A stretch of 64,000 nucleotides of DNA from an uncultured Cellulosilyticum sp. (GTDB lineage: Bacteria > Bacillota > Clostridia > Lachnospirales > Cellulosilyticaceae): positions 186,001-250,000 of the forward strand of contig CAKVCL010000001.1 of the NCBI GenBank assembly GCA_934725855.1. The letters are read 5' to 3'. Under the pieces are notes generated by a model. It was not told the origin of the DNA. It did no database searches and saw only the letters and a program-made list of their open reading frames with translations. The position numbers were made by a program, and so were the translations under genes. This document shows, piece after piece, positions 1 to 6,975 of the stretch (position 1 is its first letter; each line of letters starts with the position of its first letter).

Positions 1-5
1 AATTG

Positions 6-59
6 AAAAAAGTCCCTTATATATAAAAAGACTATAAACTCTTATTATATAAAGGGACT
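6..59 (-). terminator. Intrinsic terminator at the end of the TetR/DUF998 unit
   Basis: Read on the minus strand, AGTCCC-TTTATAT pairs with ATATAA-GGGACT and is followed at once by a run of U. The upstream arm is the last unit of the 26-bp tandem repeat next to it, so several equivalent upstream arms precede a single downstream arm. Confidence 0.65.
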
Positions 60-151
60 ATAAACTCTTATTATATAAAGGGACTATAAACTCTTATTAT
101 ATAAAGGGACTATAAACTCTTATTATATAAAGGGACTATAAACTCTTATTA
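28..151. repeat. 26-bp direct tandem repeat, about 4.7 copies
   Basis: The unit begins GGGACTATAAACTC and recurs with an exact 26-base period at 54, 80, 106 and 132. A slightly diverged copy lies at 28 and a partial copy runs into the stop codon of the DUF998 gene at 149-151. Copies are contiguous with no spacers, so this is a VNTR-like array and not a CRISPR. Each unit carries the upstream arm of the terminator at the left edge. Confidence 0.9.
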
Positions 152-799
152 TTCATTTTTATCTCTACATCTAAAACCATGAAATAAATAAACACCAAGT
201 ATTGCATTAAATCCCGTTGCAGCAAACACACTAAATCGCTCTACAATTCCAAAATACGCCTCTGGTACAATACCTGTTCCAACAGCTCCTACAAGCATCA
301 TCATAAATGCAATTCCTGCCCATATAGAAACTCGTCGAATTTCTTTTTCCTTAATTCCAGCAAGAATAATAAGGACAAGGGAAACAATGGATAATCCTAC
401 TACCCCACTTGTCACTACATAGACGTGCATAATATCCTGAAATGTCTCCATGCCTTTGCCACTTGCTGAGAGTGGAAATAACTCATACCCAACAGCAGAT
501 ACCCAATTCATGGCTGCAAATAAGTAGATTCCTACACGAAAAAGTTTCGAAGAAATCTTATGCTCAGATACAAAAATACAGACACACATGATAGAAACTA
601 ACCCACATTTTCCATATAAAGCAGATAATTGTGACCATAGCTGCTTGGATGGTGCTGTCTCTGCTGATAAATCACTTACTGCTTGCTCCATCCAATTATA
701 GCCTGGAAAAGCCAATGGTGAAAAAATGACTGCCACAGCATATGATAAAAGCGAAATAATGCCTAAAAGTCCTAACCAGTTAATCAATGTCTTTTTCAT
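149..799 (-). CDS. DUF998 family multi-pass membrane protein
   Basis: The 216-residue product has about six hydrophobic segments and resembles the DUF998 family of uncharacterised membrane proteins, including an early polar stretch containing the motif MEQAVSDLSAE. I chose the ATG at 799 because GGGGG sits eight bases before it; a GTG at 805 would lie almost on top of that site. The first bases overlap the end of the TetR gene, so the pair is probably translationally coupled and controlled by that repressor. The stop codon lies in the last copy of the 26-bp repeat. The function, transport or otherwise, is unknown. Confidence 0.8.
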   Translation of the reverse strand: MKKTLINWLGLLGIISLLSYAVAVIFSPLAFPGYNWMEQAVSDLSAETAPSKQLWSQLSALYGKCGLVSIMCVCIFVSEHKISSKLFRVGIYLFAAMNWVSAVGYELFPLSASGKGMETFQDIMHVYVVTSGVVGLSIVSLVLIILAGIKEKEIRRVSIWAGIAFMMMLVGAVGTGIVPEAYFGIVERFSVFAATGFNAILGVYLFHGFRCRDKNE

Positions 800-1403
800 T
801 TTCACATCCCCCTATTTGTCTGCTAAACCACTTGATATATTCCTGTATCATTGTAGAATTTTGAAAACTTCCTGCATTTGTTCCCATACAATCTATTTGA
901 TAATCCATCATTGAATGGATTGTCATCGCATAAGAAGTCGCTGCTATATCCACATTTTCACATTTCAACTTTCCATGTACAGCTAAAGCATGAAATAAAT
1001 TTTTAATAGCTAAAATCATATGATCAGTCTCTTCTACTATAATCTGTGTTGCTAAAGGATTGGTTGCACGTTCAGAGTACAACACTTTAAAAAAATGCAT
1101 CATACGCTTATCTGCCACAAATCGATTATATTGACTCACTTTCTCTAAAAGAATGCTCTCTAAACTGTTATCATCCAAAAAAGAGCTGTCATCAAGTTCT
1201 ATATCTTTTGCCTTTTTCCATGTTTCTTCCCTTAGAAAACGATACATCTCATTTATAATGTCTTCTTTAGATTTGAAATGATTATATAATGAAGGCTTTT
1301 TGATACCTAGTTTTTCTGCAATTTGAGCCATAGATACTGACCCCAGGCCATTTTCAGCTGCCAGCTCCAATGTTGTCAAAATAATTTCTTCTTTTCGATT
1401 CAT
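780..1403 (-). CDS. TetR/AcrR family transcriptional regulator
   Basis: The 207-residue protein begins with a classical TetR DNA-binding domain in residues 1-50, with the recognition-helix region ending in KPSLYNHFKSKEDI. The C-terminal part is the variable ligand-binding and dimerisation domain. I placed the start at the ATG at 1403 because an AAAGGAAG ribosome site lies seven bases before it, while an in-frame GTG at 1421 would put that site inside the gene. A palindrome sits inside its own promoter, which suggests autorepression. The downstream overlapping DUF998 membrane gene is the likely co-regulated target. The ligand cannot be told from sequence. Confidence 0.9.
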   Translation of the reverse strand: MNRKEEIILTTLELAAENGLGSVSMAQIAEKLGIKKPSLYNHFKSKEDIINEMYRFLREETWKKAKDIELDDSSFLDDNSLESILLEKVSQYNRFVADKRMMHFFKVLYSERATNPLATQIIVEETDHMILAIKNLFHALAVHGKLKCENVDIAATSYAMTIHSMMDYQIDCMGTNAGSFQNSTMIQEYIKWFSRQIGGCENEKDID

Positions 1404-1426
1404 GCAAAAACTTCCTTTCACTAGTC

Positions 1427-1456
1427 ATGATACTACCGTTCGTTAGTTTGTGTCAA
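1427..1456 (-). promoter_or_regulatory. Sigma-A promoter of the TetR-DUF998 unit
   Basis: On the minus strand TTGACA is followed after 18 bases by TATCAT, about 24 bases before the TetR start codon. The spacer is occupied by a near-palindromic operator. Confidence 0.7.
1432..1447. promoter_or_regulatory. Candidate TetR operator
   Basis: ACTACCGTTCGTTAGT is an inverted repeat with six of eight base pairs matched around the centre. It lies between the -35 and -10 hexamers of the TetR promoter, where binding would block RNA polymerase. Its shape is typical of autoregulated TetR operators. Confidence 0.6.
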
Positions 1457-1495
1457 TTAAAACACTCTTAATTTAAGGAAAATTTTTGCCTATAG

Positions 1496-1522
1496 AAAAA
1501 CGCCAGCATATCATACTGGCGT
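1496..1522 (-). terminator. Intrinsic terminator overlapping the VOC gene stop codon
   Basis: On the minus strand ACGCCAG and CTGGCGT form a seven-pair stem followed by UUUUUC. The TGA stop codon of the VOC gene lies in the loop, so the last codons form part of the hairpin. Confidence 0.8.
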
Positions 1523-1873
1523 TCCCACTTCTATTAGATTACCATCAGGATCATAAAAACGAATGACTTGTTGCCCCCAACTATGTGTCATCAATTGATT
1601 CACATATTCGATGGGTTCAGGATAATTTTCTAGTTTCTTTCTAAAAGCCTCTATGTTTCTTTCTTCAAAATATAGTTCGCTCATATTGTTTCTAGGGATA
1701 CACTCTCTTCCAAGAAACTGCTCCCAATACTTAATATCTTGAAGAACAAGTCCCTCTGTCATAATTACATTCCCATCATTATCAAGAATAACTTGTAATC
1801 CAAATAATTCTTTATAAAAAGCAATAGATTTTTCCATATCTTTTACAACAATTAATACATTTTTTAGTTTCAT
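1511..1873 (-). CDS. VOC family (glyoxalase/bleomycin resistance-like) protein
   Basis: The 120-residue single-domain protein has the vicinal-oxygen-chelate fold signature: an N-terminal strand with KDMEKSIAFYKELFG and a C-terminal strand with RFYDPDGNLIEV. The glutamate in the last motif is the usual metal ligand of the family. Members include metal-dependent lyases, dioxygenases and drug-binding proteins, and the substrate here is not evident. A GGGAG ribosome site precedes the ATG by seven bases. It appears monocistronic, and its terminator overlaps the stop codon. Confidence 0.85.
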   Translation of the reverse strand: MKLKNVLIVVKDMEKSIAFYKELFGLQVILDNDGNVIMTEGLVLQDIKYWEQFLGRECIPRNNMSELYFEERNIEAFRKKLENYPEPIEYVNQLMTHSWGQQVIRFYDPDGNLIEVGTPV

Positions 1874-1947
1874 CCTTTATCTCCCTTAAAACAATAAAAT
1901 AACCTTTAAGCCTTATGATTTTAAACACCTTACTCCAACATAAAGGG

Positions 1948-2160
1948 CTAATGCCCCTTGTGTTTTTCCTTTTTCTTTTGCTGCTTAAGTTCAAATAATC
2001 GTAACTGCCTAGCCTCTTTTTGTTCTCGGCTTTTTTCTTTTCGTTCTTGTTTGTTTTGCTCATGTTGTAATTTCAATGCTTGCTGTGATTTCGTACCGAT
2101 TCCTATTTGCTGCATCTGTTTTTTCACATCACGTTGCATTTTCTTAGGATTTCTTTTTAC
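1948..2160 (-). pseudogene. YjdF (DUF2992) C-terminal remnant
   Basis: The last 70 codons encode a very Lys/Gln/Glu-rich tail with motifs GIGTKSQQALKLQ and FELKQQKKKEKHKGH, which is the characteristic C-terminus of YjdF/DUF2992 proteins. The N-terminal part of YjdF is missing. In its place the reading frame continues without a break from the C-terminal end of a HAD phosphatase remnant. No ribosome site or yjdF-type riboswitch is visible. I interpret this as a deletion junction between two genes, so a working protein is unlikely. Confidence 0.7.
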
Positions 2161-2749
2161 TTCTTTTACAGTATTTGCCACACCATCTTCATTATTGGAT
2201 AAAATAATATCTGTTGCTTTTTGTTTTAACATGGGGTCTGCATTTTCCACCGCATAACTCTCATCCGCCAATTCAAACATATCGATATCATTTTTTCATC
2301 CCCAAACACAACTACTTTTTCACATCCTAAATACGCTTTTAATTGCCTTATAGCATTTGATTTTGATGCCGTTTTGGCATAATTTCAAGCCATTAACGTT
2401 TAGAGTAAATATCCTCTGCATATACTACATGAAATACTTCTTTGTATTTATCATACATAGGTTTTAATTTTTCTGCTTCATCTATGCAAGTAATATAAAA
2501 GATGTTGCCATTTTTTAATGCTTCTTTAGTTTCTACACGATTGCTTCGAATATCTCCTTTTCTGGTAGCTAAAAACTCATTTATTCCTTTCGTTACTTTT
2601 TTGGCAGTCATTAAAGATCTCGCCGTTGCATAAGAAAACAACATCCCTTTTTCTGTTAGCGTATTCAAAATCTGATTCGTATATGCGGATGTCTTTGCAT
2701 CACTTCTTAGTAAGGTTCCATCTAAATCTGAAACATATAATGTCTTCAT
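2161..2749 (-). pseudogene. Broken Cof-type HAD phosphatase
   Basis: The 5' part encodes an intact HAD motif I, SDLDGTLL, after the initiating Met. The frame is then interrupted. A TAA at 2393-2395 separates YSKR from WLEIMPK, which would normally be contiguous in this family. Beyond it, two apparent one-base deletions in A-rich runs are needed to recover the motif around GDEKNDIDMFELADESYAVENA. The region before the stop also looks internally shortened compared with the usual length of about 270 residues. The 3' end fuses to a YjdF tail. It is almost certainly non-functional. Confidence 0.75.
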
Positions 2750-2791
2750 GCTCTAACCCTTCCCAAAATAGTGTTTGTTAATAATTTATAT

Positions 2792-3436
2792 TTACTTTAA
2801 TCTAGCCATTCTTTCCTGTATACTTTGTTCAAATTCCTCTTCTGTATAAGAAGGATCTTTTGTGCCTCTCCATATATCACAAGGCACACACTCACACGCT
2901 CCACATCCTTTAAGCTTCTTTTGATTAATAGAACACTCATATATTGGGCATGCCTGACCCTCAGGTGCATGAAATACTTTTCCCTCACAAGCATTACACC
3001 CTTTACACACATTTCCAAAACATCCACATGTTGAGCAATCTGCACCACAACAGCTTATCGTATTTTCCACATTCATCCCCTCCAAGATTTCTTTTTGTTT
3101 CTTTTTACTAAATCCTTTAAGTACAAGCTGATAGGCTTTATCCAGTAAGTCTTTTAACAAATCATCTGGTACCTTCCCATCTACTTTAATAGAATTCCAA
3201 TGCTTTTTGTTCATATAATAACCCGGAATAATATCCTCATACTGTTTCCTAAGGAACTCTCCTTCTAGCGGCTCCAATTTCAGTGTAATATAGTATGGTT
3301 TATTATGCTCATCCATACAAATTGCAGCAAACATCTTTCCACCAATTTGATAGCGCATCCAGTTCCAGTCCTTCTGAAGGTCTTTTGTCACCCCCACTTT
3401 GCTAAGTAAATAATCATCCATCCATATATATCTCAT
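2792..3436 (-). CDS. MmcQ/YjbR family protein with Cys-rich DUF3795-like C-terminus
   Basis: The 214-residue protein has an N-terminal MmcQ/YjbR (DUF419) domain in roughly residues 1-115, with NKKHWNSIKVDGKVPDDLL matching the family's conserved HW motif. The C-terminal 90 residues are rich in cysteine (CCGADCSTCGC, CKGCNACEG, CGACECVPC) and resemble DUF3795, a probable metal-binding module. The MmcQ fold is double-wing-like and is often called DNA-binding, but no function is established. A GGGAG ribosome site precedes the ATG. It lies downstream of the WYL regulator, which may control it. Confidence 0.8.
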   Translation of the reverse strand: MRYIWMDDYLLSKVGVTKDLQKDWNWMRYQIGGKMFAAICMDEHNKPYYITLKLEPLEGEFLRKQYEDIIPGYYMNKKHWNSIKVDGKVPDDLLKDLLDKAYQLVLKGFSKKKQKEILEGMNVENTISCCGADCSTCGCFGNVCKGCNACEGKVFHAPEGQACPIYECSINQKKLKGCGACECVPCDIWRGTKDPSYTEEEFEQSIQERMARLK

Positions 3437-3467
3437 ATAGCTCCCCCTTTTCTCATCATTTCAGAAC

Positions 3468-4382
3468 TTATAACCCATCTTCATATTTCTTTTTCATGCA
3501 GGCAATGCTGTTTCTAATCTCCTCTCTTATTTCCTTCGGTTCTAGTAATTCCACCTTATCCCGAAATGACATAAGCCATGTCATGAGATTTTCTCTATTT
3601 GTATAGTCTGCCTGAAATAAAAGTTTCCCATCTTTCTGCTCTTTAAAGCTTTCACTTCCAAATTCCTCTACCAACCTCCATTTGCACTCTGGTTCAAACA
3701 AAGCCTTTACTTTAATCCCCCCTGGAAATATTCTTTCATGGCTTAAATCCGGCATTGGCACATTTTTTCTTGAAAATTTATGTTCCAATAGATTCACCTT
3801 ATCCATTCGGTTTAATTTAAACAGCCTAAAATCTCTGCGCTCTGTACACCATCCCCATACATACCAGCTTGCCCATCTGAATATAAGATAGTAAGGCTCT
3901 ATACAACGAGTTGACTGACCTTTAGGTGAATAATATTCAAATTCCATTTCTCTACATGTGTCAATCGCTACACGAATAAGATCAATTTTAGACACAAGGG
4001 AGTCTTTATACCATGAAGATAAATCTATAAGTACCGACTGATTGCCCACCATGAAATCTGAAGAACCTGCTGACAACTTTTCCATCAATTTTCCATAGTG
4101 ATTTGTACCATTTACACTATCCAGACTACGAAGACCGGCAAGGATATCCTGCATTTCCTCATGCGTAAATAAAGTCTTATCCAGTTTGTAGCCCTCCATA
4201 ATGGAAATCCCACCATTTACACCTTGCTTTGTTACCACAGGAATTCCCGCTTTACACAAATCTTCAATATCCCGATTAATCGTTCGCCTAGAAACTTCAA
4301 ACTGTCTCGCAAGAGCGGGCGCTGTAAGTACATCTTTTTGTAACAGCATGGATAAAATTCCAATCTGTCTATCTATTTTCAT
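3468..4382 (-). CDS. YafY-type HTH and WYL-domain transcriptional regulator
   Basis: The 304-residue protein has an N-terminal winged helix (residues about 1-60, motif QFEVSRRTINRDIEDL) followed by a WYL domain that probably senses a small ligand. The aromatic region YYLIFRWASWYVWGWC corresponds to the WYL core, and a WCX-like C-terminal extension follows. AAAGGAGAGG precedes the ATG closely. An imperfect palindrome lies just upstream and may be its operator. The MmcQ/YjbR gene follows 31 bases after its stop codon and is a likely co-regulated partner. Confidence 0.88.
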   Translation of the reverse strand: MKIDRQIGILSMLLQKDVLTAPALARQFEVSRRTINRDIEDLCKAGIPVVTKQGVNGGISIMEGYKLDKTLFTHEEMQDILAGLRSLDSVNGTNHYGKLMEKLSAGSSDFMVGNQSVLIDLSSWYKDSLVSKIDLIRVAIDTCREMEFEYYSPKGQSTRCIEPYYLIFRWASWYVWGWCTERRDFRLFKLNRMDKVNLLEHKFSRKNVPMPDLSHERIFPGGIKVKALFEPECKWRLVEEFGSESFKEQKDGKLLFQADYTNRENLMTWLMSFRDKVELLEPKEIREEIRNSIACMKKKYEDGL

Positions 4383-4417
4383 GACCTCTCCTTTACATTT
4401 TTATTATGCTACAAAAA

Positions 4418-4439
4418 ACATGCCAACTATATGTCATGT
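4418..4439. promoter_or_regulatory. Candidate operator of the WYL regulator
   Basis: ACATG and CATGT frame an imperfect 22-base inverted repeat, 36 bases before the WYL regulator start. Its position suits autoregulation. This is inferred from symmetry only. Confidence 0.4.
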
Positions 4440-4473
4440 TTTTATTGTACGGATAAAAATTCTGATTCATTCC

Positions 4474-4776
4474 CTAACCTACATTAATAAGATTTTCAAG
4501 ATGCTCTTTTTTCATAGCCAATAATTCAATCTGTTGAGCTAATGCTTGATTCCGATCAAAATTAGGGGCATCAATAATCGCTTTAATTTCTTTTAATGGG
4601 AATTCCAGCTCCTTAAACAGCAAAATCTGTTGCAACCTTTCCATAGCCGTATCATCATATAGTCGATATCTGGACTCTGTATGTTCAGTTGCTGGCAAGA
4701 GTCCTATCGTGTCATAATATTGCAAGGTACGTATAGTCACTCCCGTCAATTTACTAACTTCCTTTACTGTCATCAT
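4474..4776 (-). CDS. MerR family regulator, apparently truncated
   Basis: The product has a complete MerR winged-helix domain (MTVKEVSKLTGVTIRTLQYY, then SRYRLYDDTAMERL) and the start of the dimerisation helix. It ends at about 100 residues, where TipA-like relatives continue into a drug-binding domain of over 100 more. No continuation was found after the stop codon in any frame. I chose the ATG at 4776 because GGGGAGG lies nine bases upstream. It may be a degraded regulator or a functional short MerR protein. Confidence 0.7.
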   Translation of the reverse strand: MMTVKEVSKLTGVTIRTLQYYDTIGLLPATEHTESRYRLYDDTAMERLQQILLFKELEFPLKEIKAIIDAPNFDRNQALAQQIELLAMKKEHLENLINVG

Positions 4777-4873
4777 TAGCTTTTTCCTCCCCTTCAAAAT
4801 AATCTATTATTCATACATTAATTGTAGCATAAATAATAATTCGTGTTTTTACTTTTTCTCGCTACTACGCGCC

Positions 4874-4917
4874 AAAAGAGCCATTTACTTTCAAAATTAC
4901 TTGAAAATAAATGGCTC
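4874..4917 (-). terminator. Terminator after the TfoX-like gene
   Basis: GAGCCATTTA and TAAATGGCTC form a ten-pair stem around a 20-base loop that can itself pair partly. A short U run follows on the minus strand. Confidence 0.65.
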
Positions 4918-4949
4918 AGACTTCTTTGATATTCTTATTTAACTCACAT

Positions 4950-5207
4950 TTATTTCTTATGTTTCTGATAAAACTCTTTCAAATCAGCTTTTACTTCATC
5001 TGACAACATTGTTTTCTTTACCCCTTCAATCGCTCCTTCAAGTGCCATTAGGCGATGAATACAAGCCGACTCATCCATTTCTTGTATTTTTAACCAGGCT
5101 GTTTTAGCCCCTACTTCTTTCAATTCTTCAAAAGAATTTATCCCAGCCTGAATCAATTGCTCTTCAACTTTTTTCCCTATATTCGGTAATTTTGACAGTT
5201 CTCCCAT
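4950..5207 (-). CDS. TfoX C-terminal domain-like protein
   Basis: The 85-residue protein matches the TfoX C-terminal domain: a helix-hairpin-helix-like start (LSKLPNIGKKVEEQLIQAGI) and the later segment HRLMALEGAIEGV. TfoX governs competence in gamma-proteobacteria, but stand-alone C-terminal-domain proteins in Firmicutes have no proven role. Some are fused to or encoded beside other small domains. A TAAAAGGAGA ribosome site precedes the ATG. It seems to be a single-gene unit with its own terminator. Confidence 0.8.
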   Translation of the reverse strand: MGELSKLPNIGKKVEEQLIQAGINSFEELKEVGAKTAWLKIQEMDESACIHRLMALEGAIEGVKKTMLSDEVKADLKEFYQKHKK

Positions 5208-5390
5208 AAAATATTTCTCCTTTTATAAATTCAATTTGTATTTAAATCTGTTGACTCACCCGTGATTTGATTGAATACACTATATGTAATAGAGTAGTGC
5301 TTCAAGTTAATACTTTCTTTCCCGCAAATACGCGAAATGGAATTTCAAAATATACCCTCACTACATCATTGCAATTGATACAATTATGGG

Positions 5391-5795
5391 CTAATGACCA
5401 AAACATTTGATTAAACGGAATATCTGCTCAACGGTTGCCGTTAAGTTTTCTCGAGCATTTTCAGGCTCCATTGCCTCTTTTAGCGTTGTAACAGTGCGTA
5501 ATATTGGAAAGAATGCCTCAATTCCATGCTGGTTACATAAAACCGCATCTTCTGTCACACAACCCGAAAATGCCAGAACTTTTTTCCCATATTTCTTTGC
5601 AATCTCTGCAACGCCAATGGGAGCTTTTTCCATAGCCGTTTGGGCATCAAGTCTTCCTTCACCACCATCTGCCAAAGGTCGAACCATCACTTCTGCATCA
5701 TTGAATACTCTATGTATGCCTTCAGAAATAGCCGCGCCCGCTTCCAGGGAACTTAAGCTTCCTTTTAAAGAATCAATTGCTACTACAACTTTCAT
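5391..5795 (-). pseudogene. Glycerate kinase (GlxK family) with internal deletion
   Basis: Codons 1-47 encode the N-terminus of glycerate 2-kinase (KVVVAIDSLKGSLSSLEAG and RPLADGGEG). The next residues jump to the family's C-terminal segment (APIGVAEIAKKYGKKVLAF, then GCVTEDA and HGIEAFFPI). The family is about 380 residues long and this product is about 134, so roughly 240 residues of the middle are missing in frame. That removes most of the substrate and nucleotide pocket, so I treat it as a pseudogene. The start is at the ATG preceded by GGTGG. Confidence 0.8.
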
Positions 5796-6173
5796 AAAAT
5801 ACGCCACCTTTTTTATCAAATTGATCAATAGCCTTCTTCATTTCTTCACTGTCTCCAATTGCTACGTTTATTCGTTTGAATTTCTATCAACAATCCTCCT
5901 ATCGGGAAGTAGCGAATATAGCGCAAATATCTTACTATTAATTACCATTTCTTGCTATCTAAGCATATGCATTTCGCCTTATAATAAAAAGTGACTCATC
6001 AGTATTTCTCTAAACACAAATAAAGTCATCTCCAGATTTGGTTCATTATGGAGAAAATAATAAAGTAAATGCTCCATTACCTTTTCTTTATTAAATGATT
6101 GGTTAATATGACCAAACTCAGATATACCATTTGAACTGTTTCTTAAACAACCAACCTACTAAAGTAAGTGGAA
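5796..6173. other. Gene-poor decayed stretch
   Basis: No intact gene is visible between the glycerate kinase remnant and the IS200-type element. Two short minus-strand open stretches without start codons look coding-like: one of about 36 codons overlapping the start of the glycerate kinase remnant, and one of 58 codons described separately. Confidence 0.5.
5979..6155 (-). pseudogene. Possible 3' fragment of an unknown gene beside the IS
   Basis: A 58-codon frame with no start codon ends at the stop at 5979. It has a protein-like composition, including FNKEKVMEHLLYYFL and LEMTLFVFREIL. The 5' end runs into a stop at about 20 bases from the IS-side hairpin, so it could be the tail of a gene cut by the insertion. 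I do not recognise the family. Confidence 0.3.
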
Positions 6174-6790
6174 TTGCACATTAATGTGTGCAACTAAAAG
6201 TCGCTATGTAAGACTTAAGTCTTCTAGAAGACCTAAGCTCAAGCTTATTATCATGACTGAAACTCATCTTCTATTTTGAAGATTTCGTCCTTTTCATCAT
6301 TTCCTTGATTAGCAATATAATTTCTTATCATTTCTTCTGTTACACTTCCTACTGTTGCACAAAAATATCCCCTTGCCCATAAATGCTGTCCCCAATATCT
6401 TTTCTGCAATTCTGGAAATTGTTCTTGCAACAACCTGGAACTTCTTCCTTTTAAGTATTGCACAAGCTTACTGGGTGCCATGCTCGGTGGGCATGATACC
6501 AATAAGTGTATATGTTCTTTACCTACACTTCCTTGCAAAATATTTACTCCTCTTGCATTACAACCTTGCCTTATGAGTTCCCTCACTCTTAGTGCAATAT
6601 TACCATTCAACACATGATATCTATATTTTGTAACCCATATTATATGGTACTTTATATTATATATCGTATGACTCCCTTTGTTATATTCATCCATACTATC
6701 ACCTCTAGCAATAGTATTACCAATGAATACAAAGGCTCTAAAAGCGTATACCTTCTAAAGAAGGTGAAGTTAGACCACGATCTTGGAATT
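6174..6790 (-). mobile_element. IS200/IS605-type insertion sequence, ends approximate
   Basis: A single Y1 transposase gene is flanked by short imperfect hairpins instead of terminal inverted repeats, as expected for this family. The upstream (left end) hairpin is ACCTTCTAAAGAAGGT at 6750-6765. On the other side lie CTTCTAGAAG-centred symmetry near 6221-6230 and a hairpin at 6174-6193 with arms TTGCACA and TGTGCAA. Exact cleavage sites cannot be fixed without an empty site. No tnpB is present. Confidence 0.6.
6251..6694 (-). CDS. tnpA: IS200/IS605 family transposase TnpA
   Basis: The 147-residue protein is a full-length Y1 HUH transposase. The N-terminus has the family strand YHIIWVTKYRYHVL, the metal-binding HUH motif appears as KEHIHLLVS, and the likely nucleophile tyrosine is in IRNYIANQ near residue 127. 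It cuts and rejoins single-stranded element ends during lagging-strand-linked transposition. GAGGTGA precedes the ATG. It appears intact. Confidence 0.93.
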   Translation of the reverse strand: MDEYNKGSHTIYNIKYHIIWVTKYRYHVLNGNIALRVRELIRQGCNARGVNILQGSVGKEHIHLLVSCPPSMAPSKLVQYLKGRSSRLLQEQFPELQKRYWGQHLWARGYFCATVGSVTEEMIRNYIANQGNDEKDEIFKIEDEFQS

Positions 6791-6848
6791 TAAAAGTGGC
6801 AATATCCTTGTCATTTTCAACCTATCGTAGTATTTTTTCATATGTGTC

Positions 6849-6971
6849 TTACTTGAGATTAGGATTTAGTTCTCCCATAACTTTATTTAAAAAATACTCA
6901 TAAACCTGTTCTATCTCACCCCCTTTGCTTTTCAAAAATGAAGTCTCACGCACAATAAAAAAATCTCTCAT
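6849..6971 (-). CDS. Short open frame behind the GIY-YIG gene (doubtful)
   Basis: A 40-codon frame starts at an ATG four bases after the GIY-YIG stop codon, so it could be read by translational coupling. The product (starting MRDFFIVRETSFLK) is not recognised and there is no good ribosome site. It may be a chance frame or a gene fragment. Confidence 0.25.
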   Translation of the reverse strand: MRDFFIVRETSFLKSKGGEIEQVYEYFLNKVMGELNPNLK

Positions 6972-6975
6972 ATTA

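Noticed and set aside
28..151. Possible CRISPR array
   Set aside because: The repeats are contiguous with no unique spacers and no cas operon is present, so it is a plain tandem repeat.
1958..2257. 99-codon Cys/Phe/Ser-rich plus-strand frame
   Set aside because: The composition is what the complement of a Lys/Gln/Glu-rich tail would give; the minus strand encodes the recognisable YjdF tail.
5407..5994. 195-codon plus-strand frame
   Set aside because: It is the complement of the glycerate kinase remnant, whose minus-strand protein is clearly recognisable.
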